A stretch of DNA of 64,000 nt from Diphasiastrum complanatum (GCA_029204225.1 CM055105.1:13312721-13376720); one strand, 5' to 3'; positions 53,979 through 64,000 are shown, counted from the stretch's first letter. The notes: a model not told the origin generated them from the letters alone. Made by a program: numbers and translations.

Positions 53979-55588
53979 TGTTAGGGACCCAAATCCCTTG
54001 GGTCCCAAACCCAGACTTGAGACTGGACGATGATTGGGCCTGTAGACTTGACCGGTGACTCGTGAACCTGCATGGTTGCCACGTGTCATGATCTAGGTGT
54101 GCACATGGCTTGGAGTCTCTCTCCTTGGAGGTATACAAGGGGAGGAGGACTCATTTGCCATCCATTCTATCTACCTAGGAGGAGGTGGATGGAGAGCGTG
54201 TGCACGGCCAGGATGTTTGCTAGCGTGAGGCAGGAGATGGCTGAGAGCCTAGGCGGTGGTATGGGACGCCGTCTGGAATGGAGGTCGGATCCAGCTTGAT
54301 ACGGTCACAGGCCAGGGCATGGTGGGTGGACCCGGATTAGGTCCTATGGCGAGGTGGAACGTGAATCGTTCGGTCTCTTGTGGTTAACCGGCACCTGGAG
54401 GTTTGCAGTAAGTAGGGATTGTAACATACAGTAAGTAGGGATTGTAACATATAGTATCAGAGCCACTGCATGCTGAAAGCATGTGCGTTGATCCGTAGAG
54501 TTTCTCTTGTAAGTTTCGGTGTCTTTGACGGATTTCAGAATGGGGTTAAAATGCATTTTTTACGCGCCTTTTTGTGTTCTTCTTTCCGCTGTTTTTTTAC
54601 AAAAATTCAAGTGAAAGTTTAAAAAAAAACAGCTGGGGCCGGCCCTAAGGAGGACCTGCCATGTGGCACTGTCCAGGGTAGGACAGGTGGCGGTCCTTCT
54701 TGGAAATCCGCCCAGGAATTTGTGGATTTCTAGTTGCGATGGGCCCTCCTCAGCAAATAACATAACCTGGAAATTTTCCATCGCTACTTGACCAGCGGGG
54801 GTTGCCAAAAATCAGTTGGCAAATCTGCCACGTGGCACCTTTTTGGCCGGGACAGGTGGCAAATGGTAGCACCCTTCTGGTGCAGATTCTTCCAGATCCT
54901 TAACTGGTGAAATCGGGGCCCTCCCTGAAAATTTAAGCAAGTTTTCTTCTTCCTGTCCCTGTCTGCCAGCGATGGACAGATTGAAGAAAAATAAGATATA
55001 GAAGGGGGGGAGGGGGCTATAGGCCACCTGGCAGGTTGCCAGGAGTTGGCCAGTAAGCTGAGGTGGAAGCTAGGTGGCAAGGCAAGGCCACTTGGCAGGT
55101 ACTAGGATGGCATGGAGAGGGAGGTATACCTCTCCCATGCATCTGTTTTTTGTGAAAACAGGTGGAGGTGGTGATCCATCCTTCTCTTTGCTCTCTCTTA
55201 TTCCTTTTGGCAGCCATGGACCTCGTGAACCTGCATGGTTGCCACGTGTCATGATGTAGGTGTGCACATGGCTTGCAGTCTCTCTCCTTGGAGGTATGCA
55301 AGGGGAGGAGGACTCATTTGCCATCCATTCTATCTACCTAGGAGGAAGTGGATGGAGATCGTGTGCACGGCCAGGATGTTTGCTAGCGTGAGGCAAGAGA
55401 TGGCTGAGAGCCTAGGCGGTGGTATGGGACGCCGCCTGGGATGGAGGTCGGATCCAGCTTGATACGGTCACAGGCCAAGGCACGGTGGGTGGACCCGGAT
55501 TAGGTCCTATGGCGAGGTGGAACGTGAATCGCTCGGTCTCTTGTGGTTAACCGGCACCTGGAGGTTGCAGTAAGTAGGGATTGTAACA
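53979..55588 (+). mobile_element. TRIM-like non-autonomous LTR element, target duplication CTCCC
   Basis: Starts TGTTAGGGACCC and ends GATTGTAACA, giving inverted TGTTA/TAACA ends, with ctccc on both sides (53974-53978 and 55589-55593). The left LTR is 53979-54449, including a 23-bp repeat of its own end. A worn tRNA-Met primer site follows (tagtatcagagcc, about 54452-54464), then about 760 bp without coding sequence, then the right LTR 55222-55588, which lacks the first 80 bp or so. Total 1610 bp. It inserted in the right arm of the second hAT. Confidence 0.92.
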
Positions 55589-55593
55589 CTCCC

Positions 55594-55860
55594 CCACGTG
55601 CTGCTCTCCCATTGGCACCATGGTCTGCTCCCCCACAGTGCCCATGTGCTGTTGTACCTGTCCCTTGCCCTCTGTACTATCCCCTCTTTTTTTGCACCCT
55701 AAACCCTTTTTTTAGGCCTATTTTAGTATAGAAAACGCATTTTTTAATTATAAAAAATATTTTTTTAAAAATTAAAAAATGGTACTGTGGACCAGAGGGC
55801 GGTACCGTACTGGCGGTACCACCATTATGGTACCGGCGGTACCATAACGGCGGTACCACC
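55594..55860 (+). mobile_element. Second hAT copy: right arm with GGTACC cluster
   Basis: Continues the hAT right arm after the TRIM-like insertion (cccattggcaccatggtctgc), then the T-rich tract and five or six ggtacc palindromes. A SINE follows at 55861. After it a duplicated cataacggcggtaccacc remains, but the final CTATG terminus is not seen, so the extreme end is lost. Confidence 0.88.
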
Positions 55861-55943
55861 CAACGGGGTTGGCTCAACTGGTTAGCTTGGCATCCAAAGT
55901 TTCTTTGGTCCCAGGTTCGAGCCTCCCCTTGGAAACCAAGAAG
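55861..55943 (+). mobile_element. Minimal tRNA-derived SINE, copy C (83 bp)
   Basis: Lies between two perfect 18-bp repeats, cataacggcggtaccacc (55843-55860 and 55944-55961). It has an A-box-like ggctcaactggttagc and a perfect B box (ggttcgagcc). A hairpin ccaaag-ttt-ctttgg lies in the middle, and the 3' end folds as cttgg-aaa-ccaag, followed by aag. Confidence 0.93.
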
Positions 55944-55961
55944 CATAACGGCGGTACCACC

Positions 55962-56350
55962 GGGTTCCAAGTTTCGACCCAGTACGGAACGTTTTGGTAA
56001 ACAAAAAAAACCAAGTATCAAATTGCTGGCCGTGATCTTCCTTCTTGATAATATATTGAGGGATGCTTTATAATGCATTGAGGGACGCTAGAGATCAAGA
56101 ACGCTGGAAAACATACAGTTCAAGCCATGCACCCTCACCTTTCACCCCGATGGGCTTTTTTTTTTCTTACCTTTCACATGACATGTATAATGCAAGGGTA
56201 CCTTTCAAATAAAATAGATATGAACCTTTCAACCACTTATATACATATATTCATGTTATGTTTACCATAAAGTTCTAAACATTTTAAACTAGCATGACAT
56301 TTGACTTTTTAAAGTTACCTCTCATATGACACCTTTCATTATCCCCTCCC

Positions 56351-56352
<2 letters not shown>
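55962..56352. other. No recognisable gene
   Basis: Flank of the hAT and SINE. It includes a gggttccaagtttcgaccc and cagtacggaacg stretch that resembles the MITE-like sequence at 40720-40790, too short to delimit. Confidence 0.35.

Positions 56353-56412
<60 letters not shown>
56353..56412 (+). repeat. (CT)n microsatellite
   Basis: About 30 perfect CT units. Arg-Glu and Leu-Ser frames through it are artefacts. Confidence 0.97.
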
Positions 56413-56415
<3 letters not shown>

Positions 56416-56720
56416 GATGGCATGTGGGGAGGCCGCATTGGGAGAGTATAGCAAGGGCGCAGAGAGGGTGTGGGGAGGGGGCGCAGAGAGGTCAAACGGA
56501 GGGCACACGGGGAGGACGCAAGGGCAGGTGCGTGGAGAGGGTTCTCTCTTGTGCGCACCTCATTGTGGCTCTCTCGTGCTTCATCGCGGCTGATCCAGCC
56601 AGCGGTGGCTGGCAGCCATCGCTGCTCCATGCGCTGCAGCCACCATCGCCCTCTAGCCTAACTGCTCCTGCTCCGTGCTCCATTGGCCCATAGCCTCAGC
56701 GAGCCAGGAGATTACATGCA

Positions 56721-56909
56721 TTGGGGCAGGTAGGTTTCCGATCTCATTATTCTACCACTGACCATATCTTCACACTTCAAGCTTTGATTGAGGAAGCTAA
56801 GTACAGGAAAGAGAGGGTTTACTATTGTTTTGTGGACTTCAGGAAAGCCTTTGATTCTGTACCATGCTCCCTACTCATTCAGAGACTTCGTGACCTTGGT
56901 TTCTCCACA
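56721..56909 (+). pseudogene. LINE reverse transcriptase fragment
   Basis: GQVGFRSHYSTTDHIFTLQ, then LIEEAKYRKERVYYCFVDFR and KAFDSVPCSLLIQRLRDLG. The FVDFRKAFDSV box carries the first catalytic Asp of LINE-type RT, and the QVGFR..STTDHIFTL run is the conserved block before it. The part with FADD and the remainder of RT is missing: gypsy-related sequence begins at about 56910, and only the C-terminal part of the LINE returns at about 58450. Confidence 0.92.
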
Positions 56910-58440
56910 GATGGGACCCACTATGCTATCCTTATATAGTGGTGAAATCCCCTCTTTCCATTCACTCAGTCTACCCAGGAGTTGGTGGATGGAGAGCATG
57001 TGCATTTGCCAGGATGTATCTCTAGGGCAATGGCTGGTGGTATGGGATGCCAGTTATTGCAGGAGGCTCGACTAGGCTGAGATAAGAACTGGTTGGTTGT
57101 TAACTACTTTCCTTCCCTTTCAACCTTTAAAACTTAAAGGGTTTTAAGTTTTCTTGGTTTATTGGTAAAGAAGGTTTGGCTATTCTAAGTTTCTTTAAAA
57201 CTTTAAGCTTAAAAAAAACTTGACTATTTCCTAAATTCTAATTCTTTTTGGGAAATCTCATATTATCATTTATCTTATTATGTTGAAGCACGCTTCCCTT
57301 ATAGAAGCACCCTTCCCTTATAACTTCCTTTTTGTGAAAAAAAAAAATAGAGGTAAAATGTTGGAATCCGCGGGCCTGTGGTCGCGCGACCTCCAGTGGT
57401 CTGTCCTGGGCCCAGATTCTTTAGTTTTCATCATGACAGACGGTACCGTTCTTGTCAAATCGTACAGATTCTGTCAAGATTTTTTTGGAAAGCAAGGGGG
57501 CGGGCTGCGTCGCACGGCTGCAGCGCGATTGTGGCCTGGCCTTTTTGTTTCCTTTTTTTTTTCAAAAAGGGGGGGGGAGCTATTATTGCTTGTACTCCTC
57601 CTTGAAATGACAGCAAGGGAGGGCAGGCAGCGCACTTCCCCATGGCCCCATTCACCTTTGTACCATTTAAAACATCTTTGAAAAAAAAGTTTTGTGATGC
57701 AAAGTTTAGTTAAACTTTGAAAGAAAGTTGAAACTAAATTCTTACGTTGAACTATAAGCTCTATGATGAAAATCTTAAGGGAGCTTATGAACTTTTTAAA
57801 CTTAAAAGTTGAAACCAGGCCAAATCTTGGAGAAGCTGTCCTTTCGTACCTCTCTCCTTCTCCCTCTTTGAACTAGCAAATCTCCAAAGTTTGGAGAGGG
57901 GTGTGGTACGTAGGAGTTTGGAGGTGGGAGAGGGAACTTATCCATATTCTATAATTCTTTGGAGTCCATGGGCCATGTGGCACCTTTAGGTGGCCCACAT
58001 GGTAAGAAGGATCTAGAAAGGACACTTGGGGCCTTTCTTGGGTCCCACTTGTCCTTTTTGCATGAGGAAAGGGGAGGAGCTTGGGGGAGGGGGTAAAGGA
58101 AGTATGTTCACTTTCCTCTACCCCAATCTCAAAGTTGCTTGTCGAGTTCTTTTGTGCTCAAGTTTATTTGTTTTCTTGAGCTGGTCTGTTAGATCCGTTG
58201 AAAATTCCCAGTAAGAAATGGGAAAGTATTTCCACGGATTTTGTGGTCGGACTTCCCAAATCTGGGAAGGGTCACCATGCCATTTGGGTAGTAGTTGACA
58301 GGCTTACTAAAATGGCACAATCTATTCCAACAAAAATCATTGTCAATGTTTCAAAACTTGCTCAACTCTTCGTTGAAAAGTTGTTCAGGTTGTATGGTTT
58401 GCCAAACGACATTGTTAGTGATCATACCGGTCTCCCTTCA
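56910..58440 (+). mobile_element. Ty3/gypsy fragment inserted in the LINE
   Basis: 56930-57080 resembles the TRIM-like LTR (tggatggagagc, gccaggatgt, atggctg, ggtatgggac words in the same order). About 57080-58180 has no coding sequence. 58186-58425 encodes the start of a gypsy integrase core: LLDPLKIPSKKWESISTDF, VVGLPKSGKGHHAIWVVVDR, LTKMAQ, LFRLYGLPNDIVSDH, carrying both Asp positions. The fragment ends soon after, and LINE sequence resumes. So an LTR-like part and an integrase part flank a large internal loss. Confidence 0.7.
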
Positions 58441-58449
58441 TCACACTGG

Positions 58450-59648
58450 ACCAGCATTTCACGATTACAGACCACCATGTTAGCTCGTATGATTCAGGCG
58501 AAGCCCTCGGTTCCACACGATATCCTTCTTGTAGAGTTTGTCGTTCCACCCATTTAGATAGATGCCGCTTTCCAGCTTATCGCATATATTCAAAGAGTCC
58601 AGGCTTTGCCCGATGCAGATATGAGATCAAGGCTCTCGACTGTCGTGGTTCTCCCAGGCATCCCACTTCCTCCTTGAGTCATTTGGTATCTCCATTACAG
58701 AGCTCCCCTCAGGTACTCATCAGTATATCAGGCGCATCTTATATCGAGCATATCTCGATCGTACTTGGAGGTGACAGCTTGGGGGTAAACCCGACTCATT
58801 TTATTGAGCTTGACATAGCAAGGTTCCCAGTTTTGCCACACTATTTGGACTCGAGATTATCACACTGCCTCAGATTTACATTGGGACAACTCCGCATTTC
58901 ATCACATCAGTTGGCTATTGAGACTGGGAGATTCCAGAATACCCCGAGAGAGGAGCGGATTTGTCAGTTATGTTCCTTAGATGAGGTGGAGTCAGAGGAG
59001 CACTTTATCTTTAGATGCCCAGTGTATTACGAGATCAGAGGGAGATACCACTATTTGTTCCGTGACACACCTGTCAGCCTACGATCCCTCCTAGCCTATG
59101 AGGAATCCTGATGCGCTGCACTCATGATACGAGAGATGTTTATACTGCGACAGGCCTTGTGTCAGACAGCCCAGCAGAGTCATGTTTCTCGGCCTCAGAT
59201 CACTTCTTTCTTCTCCAGGAGGAGAGGACAAGACCTAGTATTTGATGATGATGATGATGACTTACTTGCCCACAGAGATCGGAGACAATGTCTCACACAT
59301 ACTCATGTTGCAGCACGAACTACTCGACTTATTACGAGGAGACTTCTTCATCCTCCGAGACGACATCAGCGACTACCAACGGCCCTTCATGCTGCGACCC
59401 GTATTACATCCTTTTATAGCATCATCAGGACAGGATTGGATGAGAGTGTCATACCCCACTCATGACTTTTAATAGTATACATGCTCCACATGTTTCATAT
59501 ATCATCACATCTATTTCAATTCATAGCTTTAGATTTGTTATTTCTGTTACCGATTTGGAGATGTTTCATACGCTCCCATTGTTACCACATACTTGACATG
59601 TACATGCACTAGTCTTATATGCCTTCTAGCATGGAAAAGACATTAATA

Positions 59649-59650
<2 letters not shown>
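58450..59650 (+). pseudogene. LINE C-terminal region and 3' UTR
   Basis: 58450-58660 reads PHDILLVEFVVPPI-stop-IDAAFQLIAYIQRVQALPD, a LINE pattern after RT. 58674-59111 encodes the zinc-binding C-terminus (RICQLCSLDEVESEEHFIFR, then CPVYYEIRGRYHYLF), and 59124-59465 a low-complexity end. The 3' UTR ends catggaaaagacattaataaag, followed directly by a long CT repeat (59652-59727). A second copy of this end lies at 63684-63956. Stops at about 58556 and 59109 show decay. Confidence 0.85.

Positions 59651-59651
<1 letters not shown>

Positions 59652-59727
<76 letters not shown>
59652..59727 (+). repeat. (CT)n tail of the LINE
   Basis: About 38 CT units directly after attaataaag. Its position at the exact 3' end of the LINE suggests it is the element's tail and not an unrelated microsatellite. 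Confidence 0.9.
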
Positions 59728-59729
<2 letters not shown>

Positions 59730-59894
59730 GCATCACACGCGCGCACACGCACACCCCATCGGCCACCCGCCATTTTTTTTTAATTGCCAAATTGGCCGCC
59801 AAGCTAAGCGGAAGTGCTACTGCTGATTGTCTGCTAAACCTGCCACCATTGTAAAAAAAAATTCCAGCCAAAAAATGCTTTTGATACCAAGTTA

Positions 59895-60248
59895 TGAATA
59901 CGATACCACAGATATGGCATCACATCATAAACAATAGATATTAATAACAGCAAGTGAGGTTCTCTACCTAAAACATGATCTGAGGAGCCCTACTTATATT
60001 AATTAGAAGCTACCTCCCTTCAACTAAACTAGCAAAAGGTATGAAAATCCAAAGATTAGGGTCCCAATTAGCAACCCTGTGAAATATAGGTCCTGGGCCT
60101 GTCAAATATAAATAAAAGTGCATGTCCGTTAATAACATTATCAAATAACATGCTAATGTTGAAAGTAATATAAAAGTAACTGATGCCACTGTAATAATGT
60201 ATCAATGATGCATGTAATGCCATCATATGGACATCTATGTCCATAACA
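59895..60248 (-). repeat. LTR (354 bp) with tRNA-Met-like primer site
   Basis: On the minus strand it starts TGTTATGGACATAGATGTCC (60248) and ends GTATTCA (59895), followed by TAACT and TGGTATCAAAAGC, a primer site with some change. Same family as 43056-43400 and 41301-41470. No interior is recognisable to the left, so it is a 5' LTR remnant. Confidence 0.82.
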
Positions 60249-61311
60249 CTCAACCGTGCAACCAGCCTAATAACAACTTGAATCCTGCTTTCATCAAAAA
60301 CCAAAGTAGAGCACACATTCACAGGAGCCTTGCTAATGGTTCATAAGACAGAAAACAGATAAAGGCTTGGTGCGATGCAAATGTATTCGAGTTCCACTGT
60401 CACACTCATGATTTTATGTTTCCAGTGGAGGGGGAGAGGCTCCATTATGGTTGGATGGAGATATAGCTGGAGCAGAGAAAGTAGCAAGGAGTCTTCAGAC
60501 TTCATTGTGAACAGAGAACATACACTCACGAACAAAATAGCTGCTTGGGACGAGTTTGGGAATGCTAGGACACATTGTGAGAGATCGACATAAAGAATCA
60601 GATCATGGAGGAAGCTTAGTAAAGAAAAAATAAGGAGCAAAATTCAAAGAAGTCGTCATTTGTGAGCTAGAGTTGTGTAAGAAAAGTCTGTTGGGTAGGA
60701 TGAGCCATTGTGAGAGAAATGGTTAATCGCAAACACCTGTATTTTGTGGAGGCGTCATCTACCACCACCAGCAAGACTTCTTCAAGCATTTTGCAACCAA
60801 GCTAACTTCCCTGATGGTTGCCAATAGTTGCTATCCACATCTAATTATAGGAAGATGTCCAATAAGACAATTACTGCCTTTCATCTTAATCTTCATCAAA
60901 TATTAGAAGCGATTTTCTGAAACCAAGACTGCTAATATAGAAGAAAGGTAGCTGAAAAATGCAGCTGTCAACATGAAGAAATGACAAGCTGAAGCTGTCA
61001 TAAAAGGGGGACCACACCTGCTGTCCTCTGAAAAAGTGGTCTAACGTCAGCCATCTAGCAGTTACATCTATTGAAAAGAAGGTTTGGACAAATAGTGCTT
61101 ACATCTGTTGAGACGTTCATTCTTTGCTACTCAGCCAACTTGGGAGGCAAAATAAATTTTGAGAGCTTTCAGTGACCACAATTTCTCTAGAAGTTACTAG
61201 TGCTGAATAAAGGGAACGTCTCTTGACTGCAAAACAAAGAACTACTGGAAGAAGGAATCTACTGCTGCAAACAAACTTAATAGCAAGAAGGCCTTTGCAA
61301 CATACTTTCAT
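60249..61311. other. No recognisable gene (about 1 kb)
   Basis: Open frames on both strands at 60341-60640 are unrecognised and lack clear splice borders. Confidence 0.35.
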
Positions 61312-61328
61312 CATTCCATTAACTTGTC

Positions 61329-61411
61329 CAACGGGGTTGGCTCAGTTGGTTAGCTTGACATCCAAAGTTTCTTTGGTCTCAGGTTCGAGCCTCCCCTTGG
61401 AAACCAAGAAG
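61329..61411 (+). mobile_element. Minimal tRNA-derived SINE, copy A (83 bp)
   Basis: Flanked by cattccattaacttgtc (61312-61328) and cattccattaacttatc (61412-61428). A box ggctcagttggttagc, B box ggttcgagcc, 3' hairpin cttggaaaccaag, then aag. Nearly identical to copy C. Confidence 0.93.
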
Positions 61412-61428
61412 CATTCCATTAACTTATC

Positions 61429-61510
61429 ATCTAAGAGTTGGCTCAGTTGGTTAGCCTGGCATCCAAAGTTTCTTTGGTCCGGGTTCAAGCCTCCCTTGGA
61501 AACCAAGATG
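61429..61510 (+). mobile_element. Minimal tRNA-derived SINE, copy B (82 bp)
   Basis: Immediately right of copy A's duplication. A box ggctcagttggttagc, B box gggttcaagcc (one change), 3' hairpin cttggaaaccaag, then atg and aattccattaacttt, a third copy of the target. So two insertions used the same target, or the unit was duplicated with it. Confidence 0.9.
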
Positions 61511-62309
61511 AATTCCATTAACTTTCATTGAACTTGCATAGTTTCCGAGAGTCTTTCTAGACTTTTTTCCATCAATAAGCGAAATTAATCACTTGTTAAG
61601 TCAAGTCATGAAGTGAACATAATGTCTTGAAGTCTAAGCTTGACACTGTGTCTACGGTGGAGTAGTTTGAGGAACAAAGCTGTTGCATTAATACAAATTT
61701 TATTGTGGAATATGAATAATTTACTTTATTGGAGGGAGGGGATTTGACTCCTCTTTGTTTTACAGAATGTGTTGATTTTGTCTTTTTAAGTCCTTTACCT
61801 GTTACATCTGAGTGATGATTTGATCTTAGGTTCTAGTCTGAGACTCGGATTACATTTGACACTCATCATCACTACAAACTTAAGGAGCTGAAAGCTGGAC
61901 TCAAAAATTTGTAATCTATAGGACAAATGTTTTCCCTTGAAGCAGACTAGAAATAATCAATAGATTTCCATTGCTAAATCTTTCATCTATAGAAAGTGAA
62001 TACATATTACATAAGTAGCTGCTATGTCATTTGCCACCCAGTCAAGCAGCTTGTAAAACTAAACAGGATCAGCCAGCTTATCAAAATTGTGCAGGAGGAA
62101 TAGATTACGTTCTTGCTAGGATACACATTATGGTATCAGGAATGGCAATCAGCCTTCTTGATCCATGAAACACTTGATTAAACCTACACTATCACACCAT
62201 CCTGCATGGTGACTTCATTGTCACAGAGAGAGGTCAGAAAAAATCATTACTGCTGTGATGACCATTTCATAGTCTTTGTATCCATTTCCAGATGAAAGAC
62301 AAGTACGCC
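61511..62309. other. No recognisable gene (about 0.8 kb)
   Basis: AT-rich sequence between the SINE pair and the possible exon at 62.3-62.4 kb. Nothing recognisable. Confidence 0.35.
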
Positions 62310-62433
62310 TAAAAGTTGCATTGCATGAAATCAGTTTTTCCTGCCACCGAGGAAGTGTCAAGCAAGTTTCAAACTTGTGCAGCTTTCCACAGATGCTTGT
62401 TATGACTCCCTGTCTTGTATCAGCAGTTCGAAC
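62310..62433 (-). CDS. Possible exon of an unidentified gene
   Basis: After a pyrimidine-rich tract and ttttgtag acceptor (62434-62441), the minus strand reads VRTADTRQGVITSICGKLHK, then FETCLTLPRWQEKLISCNAT, without a stop for more than 60 codons. The composition looks coding, but the donor is not certain (a gtactt at about 62308 is one option). It is on the same strand as the unidentified gene at 41218-29205 and could be one of its upstream exons, with the transposon cluster between. That link is only inference. Confidence 0.3.
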
Positions 62434-62441
62434 CTACAAAA

Positions 62442-63683
62442 TAAACTTCAAACAGTTAGAGATAAACAGGAGATTGTCAGATGCACAAATTTCAAAGTTA
62501 AAAAGGAAAAGTCCATAGGACCAATCTTGAAGTGATATTAGAGAATCAAGTCTGCGCAGACCTTAACTTTCAAAGTGAGTCAAGTCAGAATTTGAGTCCA
62601 TACACTCCATACCAATTTTTTAGCTTTGGCTTCAGGAAAAGAATCATGCTAAGCTTGCTATGATTCATCCAAAGGAGCTTGGCAGCCTTGGATAAGCTGC
62701 AAGTATGTTTTGCTAGGTAAGCTGCAGTTCTGATTGTCTCATTATCCTCCATATGAATAACCTACTCCTTAAGTAATCATTTGCTTAGACAATCTTTCTT
62801 TAACTACGAAAAATGAGCTGCCCCTTAAAAAGAGATCAAATTCTGACCTAAAAGTGAAGGCATAGAAGACAGTTCTGTACCATTTGGTAGCACATTCTGT
62901 TCCATACGTACAGAATGTGATTAATTTCAAAAAAATCAGGACCTAAACGCGATCAGCAGCCATTTTTTATTGTTATTTTCCGGCATAGAGGGGAGCACAT
63001 TTTGGGGATATAGGATGTTTAAATCAGGGATTTGCAACCCAATTCATACCAAGACATTTGGCAGGATTGATTGTGCTGATATCACAATAAAAATGACAAG
63101 AATTTTGGGTAGCATAGAATCTTTTGTGTGCAGAAGTTAATTTCTTGAACTTTTTTTGCCTTTGTGTGCATGTAGTAAACCTTGGGCTGAGACAACATTT
63201 GGACTGTCTCTCATGTGCTGTGAGGTTGTGCAATTGTCTAGGACAACACTCTAGGGGCTGAGATAGCTGCTTTCTCGTCGATTACACATTATCTCAGTTT
63301 TTCTGCATACTCGTGATGAGCATTTTCTCATTATCTAGACAGTGCCAGCATGCCCAACAGGGCTAGGCCTTTGGCTCAAGGTCGAAGTCCTAGATGGTGA
63401 GGCTAGTCGTTATGGCAGTTCTGGAGCACTCACTGGTGATGTCTTTATTACCACCAAGCTTTTTTTAGCACTCTTACTAGGCTAAGTCTCATCTAGTCGG
63501 CGGTCCTGATGAGAGGGTACAAGTATCTGTGCTTGCCACATGATTTTTGATGAGGAAAAGAGTGCAATGTACAGGCAATGGTTGCATGCATACAATCTGG
63601 ATCGCAGCCTGGAAATTACAGTTAGGGTTTTTTTGAATGCAAATTGTTATTAATATTTTAACTTTTGCCTTAAAACATCTTAC
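62442..63683. other. No recognisable gene (about 1.2 kb)
   Basis: AT-rich; no motif, LTR or splice-bounded frame that I can support. Confidence 0.35.
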
Positions 63684-63956
63684 AGACGACTCCACCGACG
63701 ACGTCAGCAGCACATACCTCCTCCAGCTGCAGCCCCCCATCACACCTTTCTTCGGTACCAGCAGGACTTGATGATAGCATGTTACCATTTCCATTATGTT
63801 TGTTCTAGTTTGATTTTAGTATATACACCGAGTTTATTTTTAATGTATTGTTTCGAAAACGTTTCATACACTCCCCATTGTATCGCATACATGACATGTA
63901 CTCATTCGTATTATATGCCCTTTGGCATGAAAAAGACATCTTTCTTTCTTTCTTTT
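63684..63956 (+). mobile_element. Second LINE 3' end, 5'-truncated
   Basis: Matches 59340-59650: a CTRRLHRRRQQ-like coding end, then the shared 3' UTR words (gtttcatacactcccattgt pattern, acatgacatgta, tatatgcc, gcatgaaaaagacat). It ends in tctttctttctttc in place of the CT tail of the first copy. Severe 5' truncation is normal for LINE insertions. Confidence 0.8.
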
Positions 63957-64000
63957 GAAATGCTGAAGTTCAACTTCATGAATTGTTAGCAGACCATAAA

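Noticed and set aside
56284-56630. Minus-strand frames with long Arg-Glu runs
   Set aside because: They only translate the CT microsatellite at 56353-56412; there is no conserved sequence on either side.
59626-59871. Minus-strand frame with a long Arg-Glu run
   Set aside because: It is a translation of the CT tail of the LINE.
61329-61411. tRNA gene
   Set aside because: A and B boxes are present, but the acceptor and T stems do not pair well, and the unit is flanked by target duplications and repeated elsewhere, so it is a SINE.
1-64000. CRISPR arrays, bacterial operons, rRNA genes
   Set aside because: No regularly spaced repeats with unique spacers, no Shine-Dalgarno-linked genes and no rRNA signatures; the window is plant nuclear DNA.

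Overview
This window is nuclear DNA from a land plant, most likely a flowering plant with a large, transposon-rich genome. The evidence is a plant-type dihydrodipicolinate synthase exon, spliced exons with GT-AG borders, and Ty1/copia, Ty3/gypsy, TRIM-like, LINE, SINE, hAT and MITE elements, many nested in one another. There is no sign of operons, bacterial genes, rRNA or CRISPR. The species cannot be named from the sequence.

Layout, left to right. 1-1342 is the 3' end of a decayed copia element with its LTR. 2360-3287 (minus) is the last exon of plastid dihydrodipicolinate synthase (lysine synthesis). 3735-5290 holds Ty3/gypsy RT and LINE relics. 5468-11951 is a plus-strand LTR element with an intact CATAC target duplication, which contains an antisense copia gag-pol with no recognisable LTR pair. 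11952-12255 is the right end of a hAT element. 12.3-17.9 kb shows no recognisable gene. 17.9-20.3 kb holds minus-strand copia and gypsy relics. 21.7-26.7 kb holds two related, 5'-truncated copia copies. 30767-37418 is an end-to-end hAT element with a perfect 8-bp target duplication. A second hAT copy fills much of 41.8-55.9 kb, but its 5' part is inverted. It is also interrupted by a copia element (44364-49987), a TRIM-like element (53979-55588) and a tiny tRNA-derived SINE. 56.7-59.7 kb is a LINE broken by a gypsy fragment, and a second LINE 3' end lies at 63.7-63.95 kb.

Host genes. Besides DHDPS there is a minus-strand multi-exon gene that I do not recognise. Its exons lie at 41218-39666 and 29685-29205, with a possible further exon near 62.4 kb. 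The complete hAT sits inside one of its introns. If the 62.4-kb exon belongs to it, the large nested cluster sits in another intron.

The observations most worth following up are: (1) a DUF659/hAT transposon family with a long proline-rich, AT-hook C-terminal extension and a second, convergent small ORF kept in both copies; (2) an 82-86 bp SINE family, four copies, each with 13-18 bp target duplications and a 3' terminal hairpin; (3) an inversion that flips the 5' third of the second hAT; (4) a TRIM-like element and a plus-strand LTR element, both with exact target duplications.
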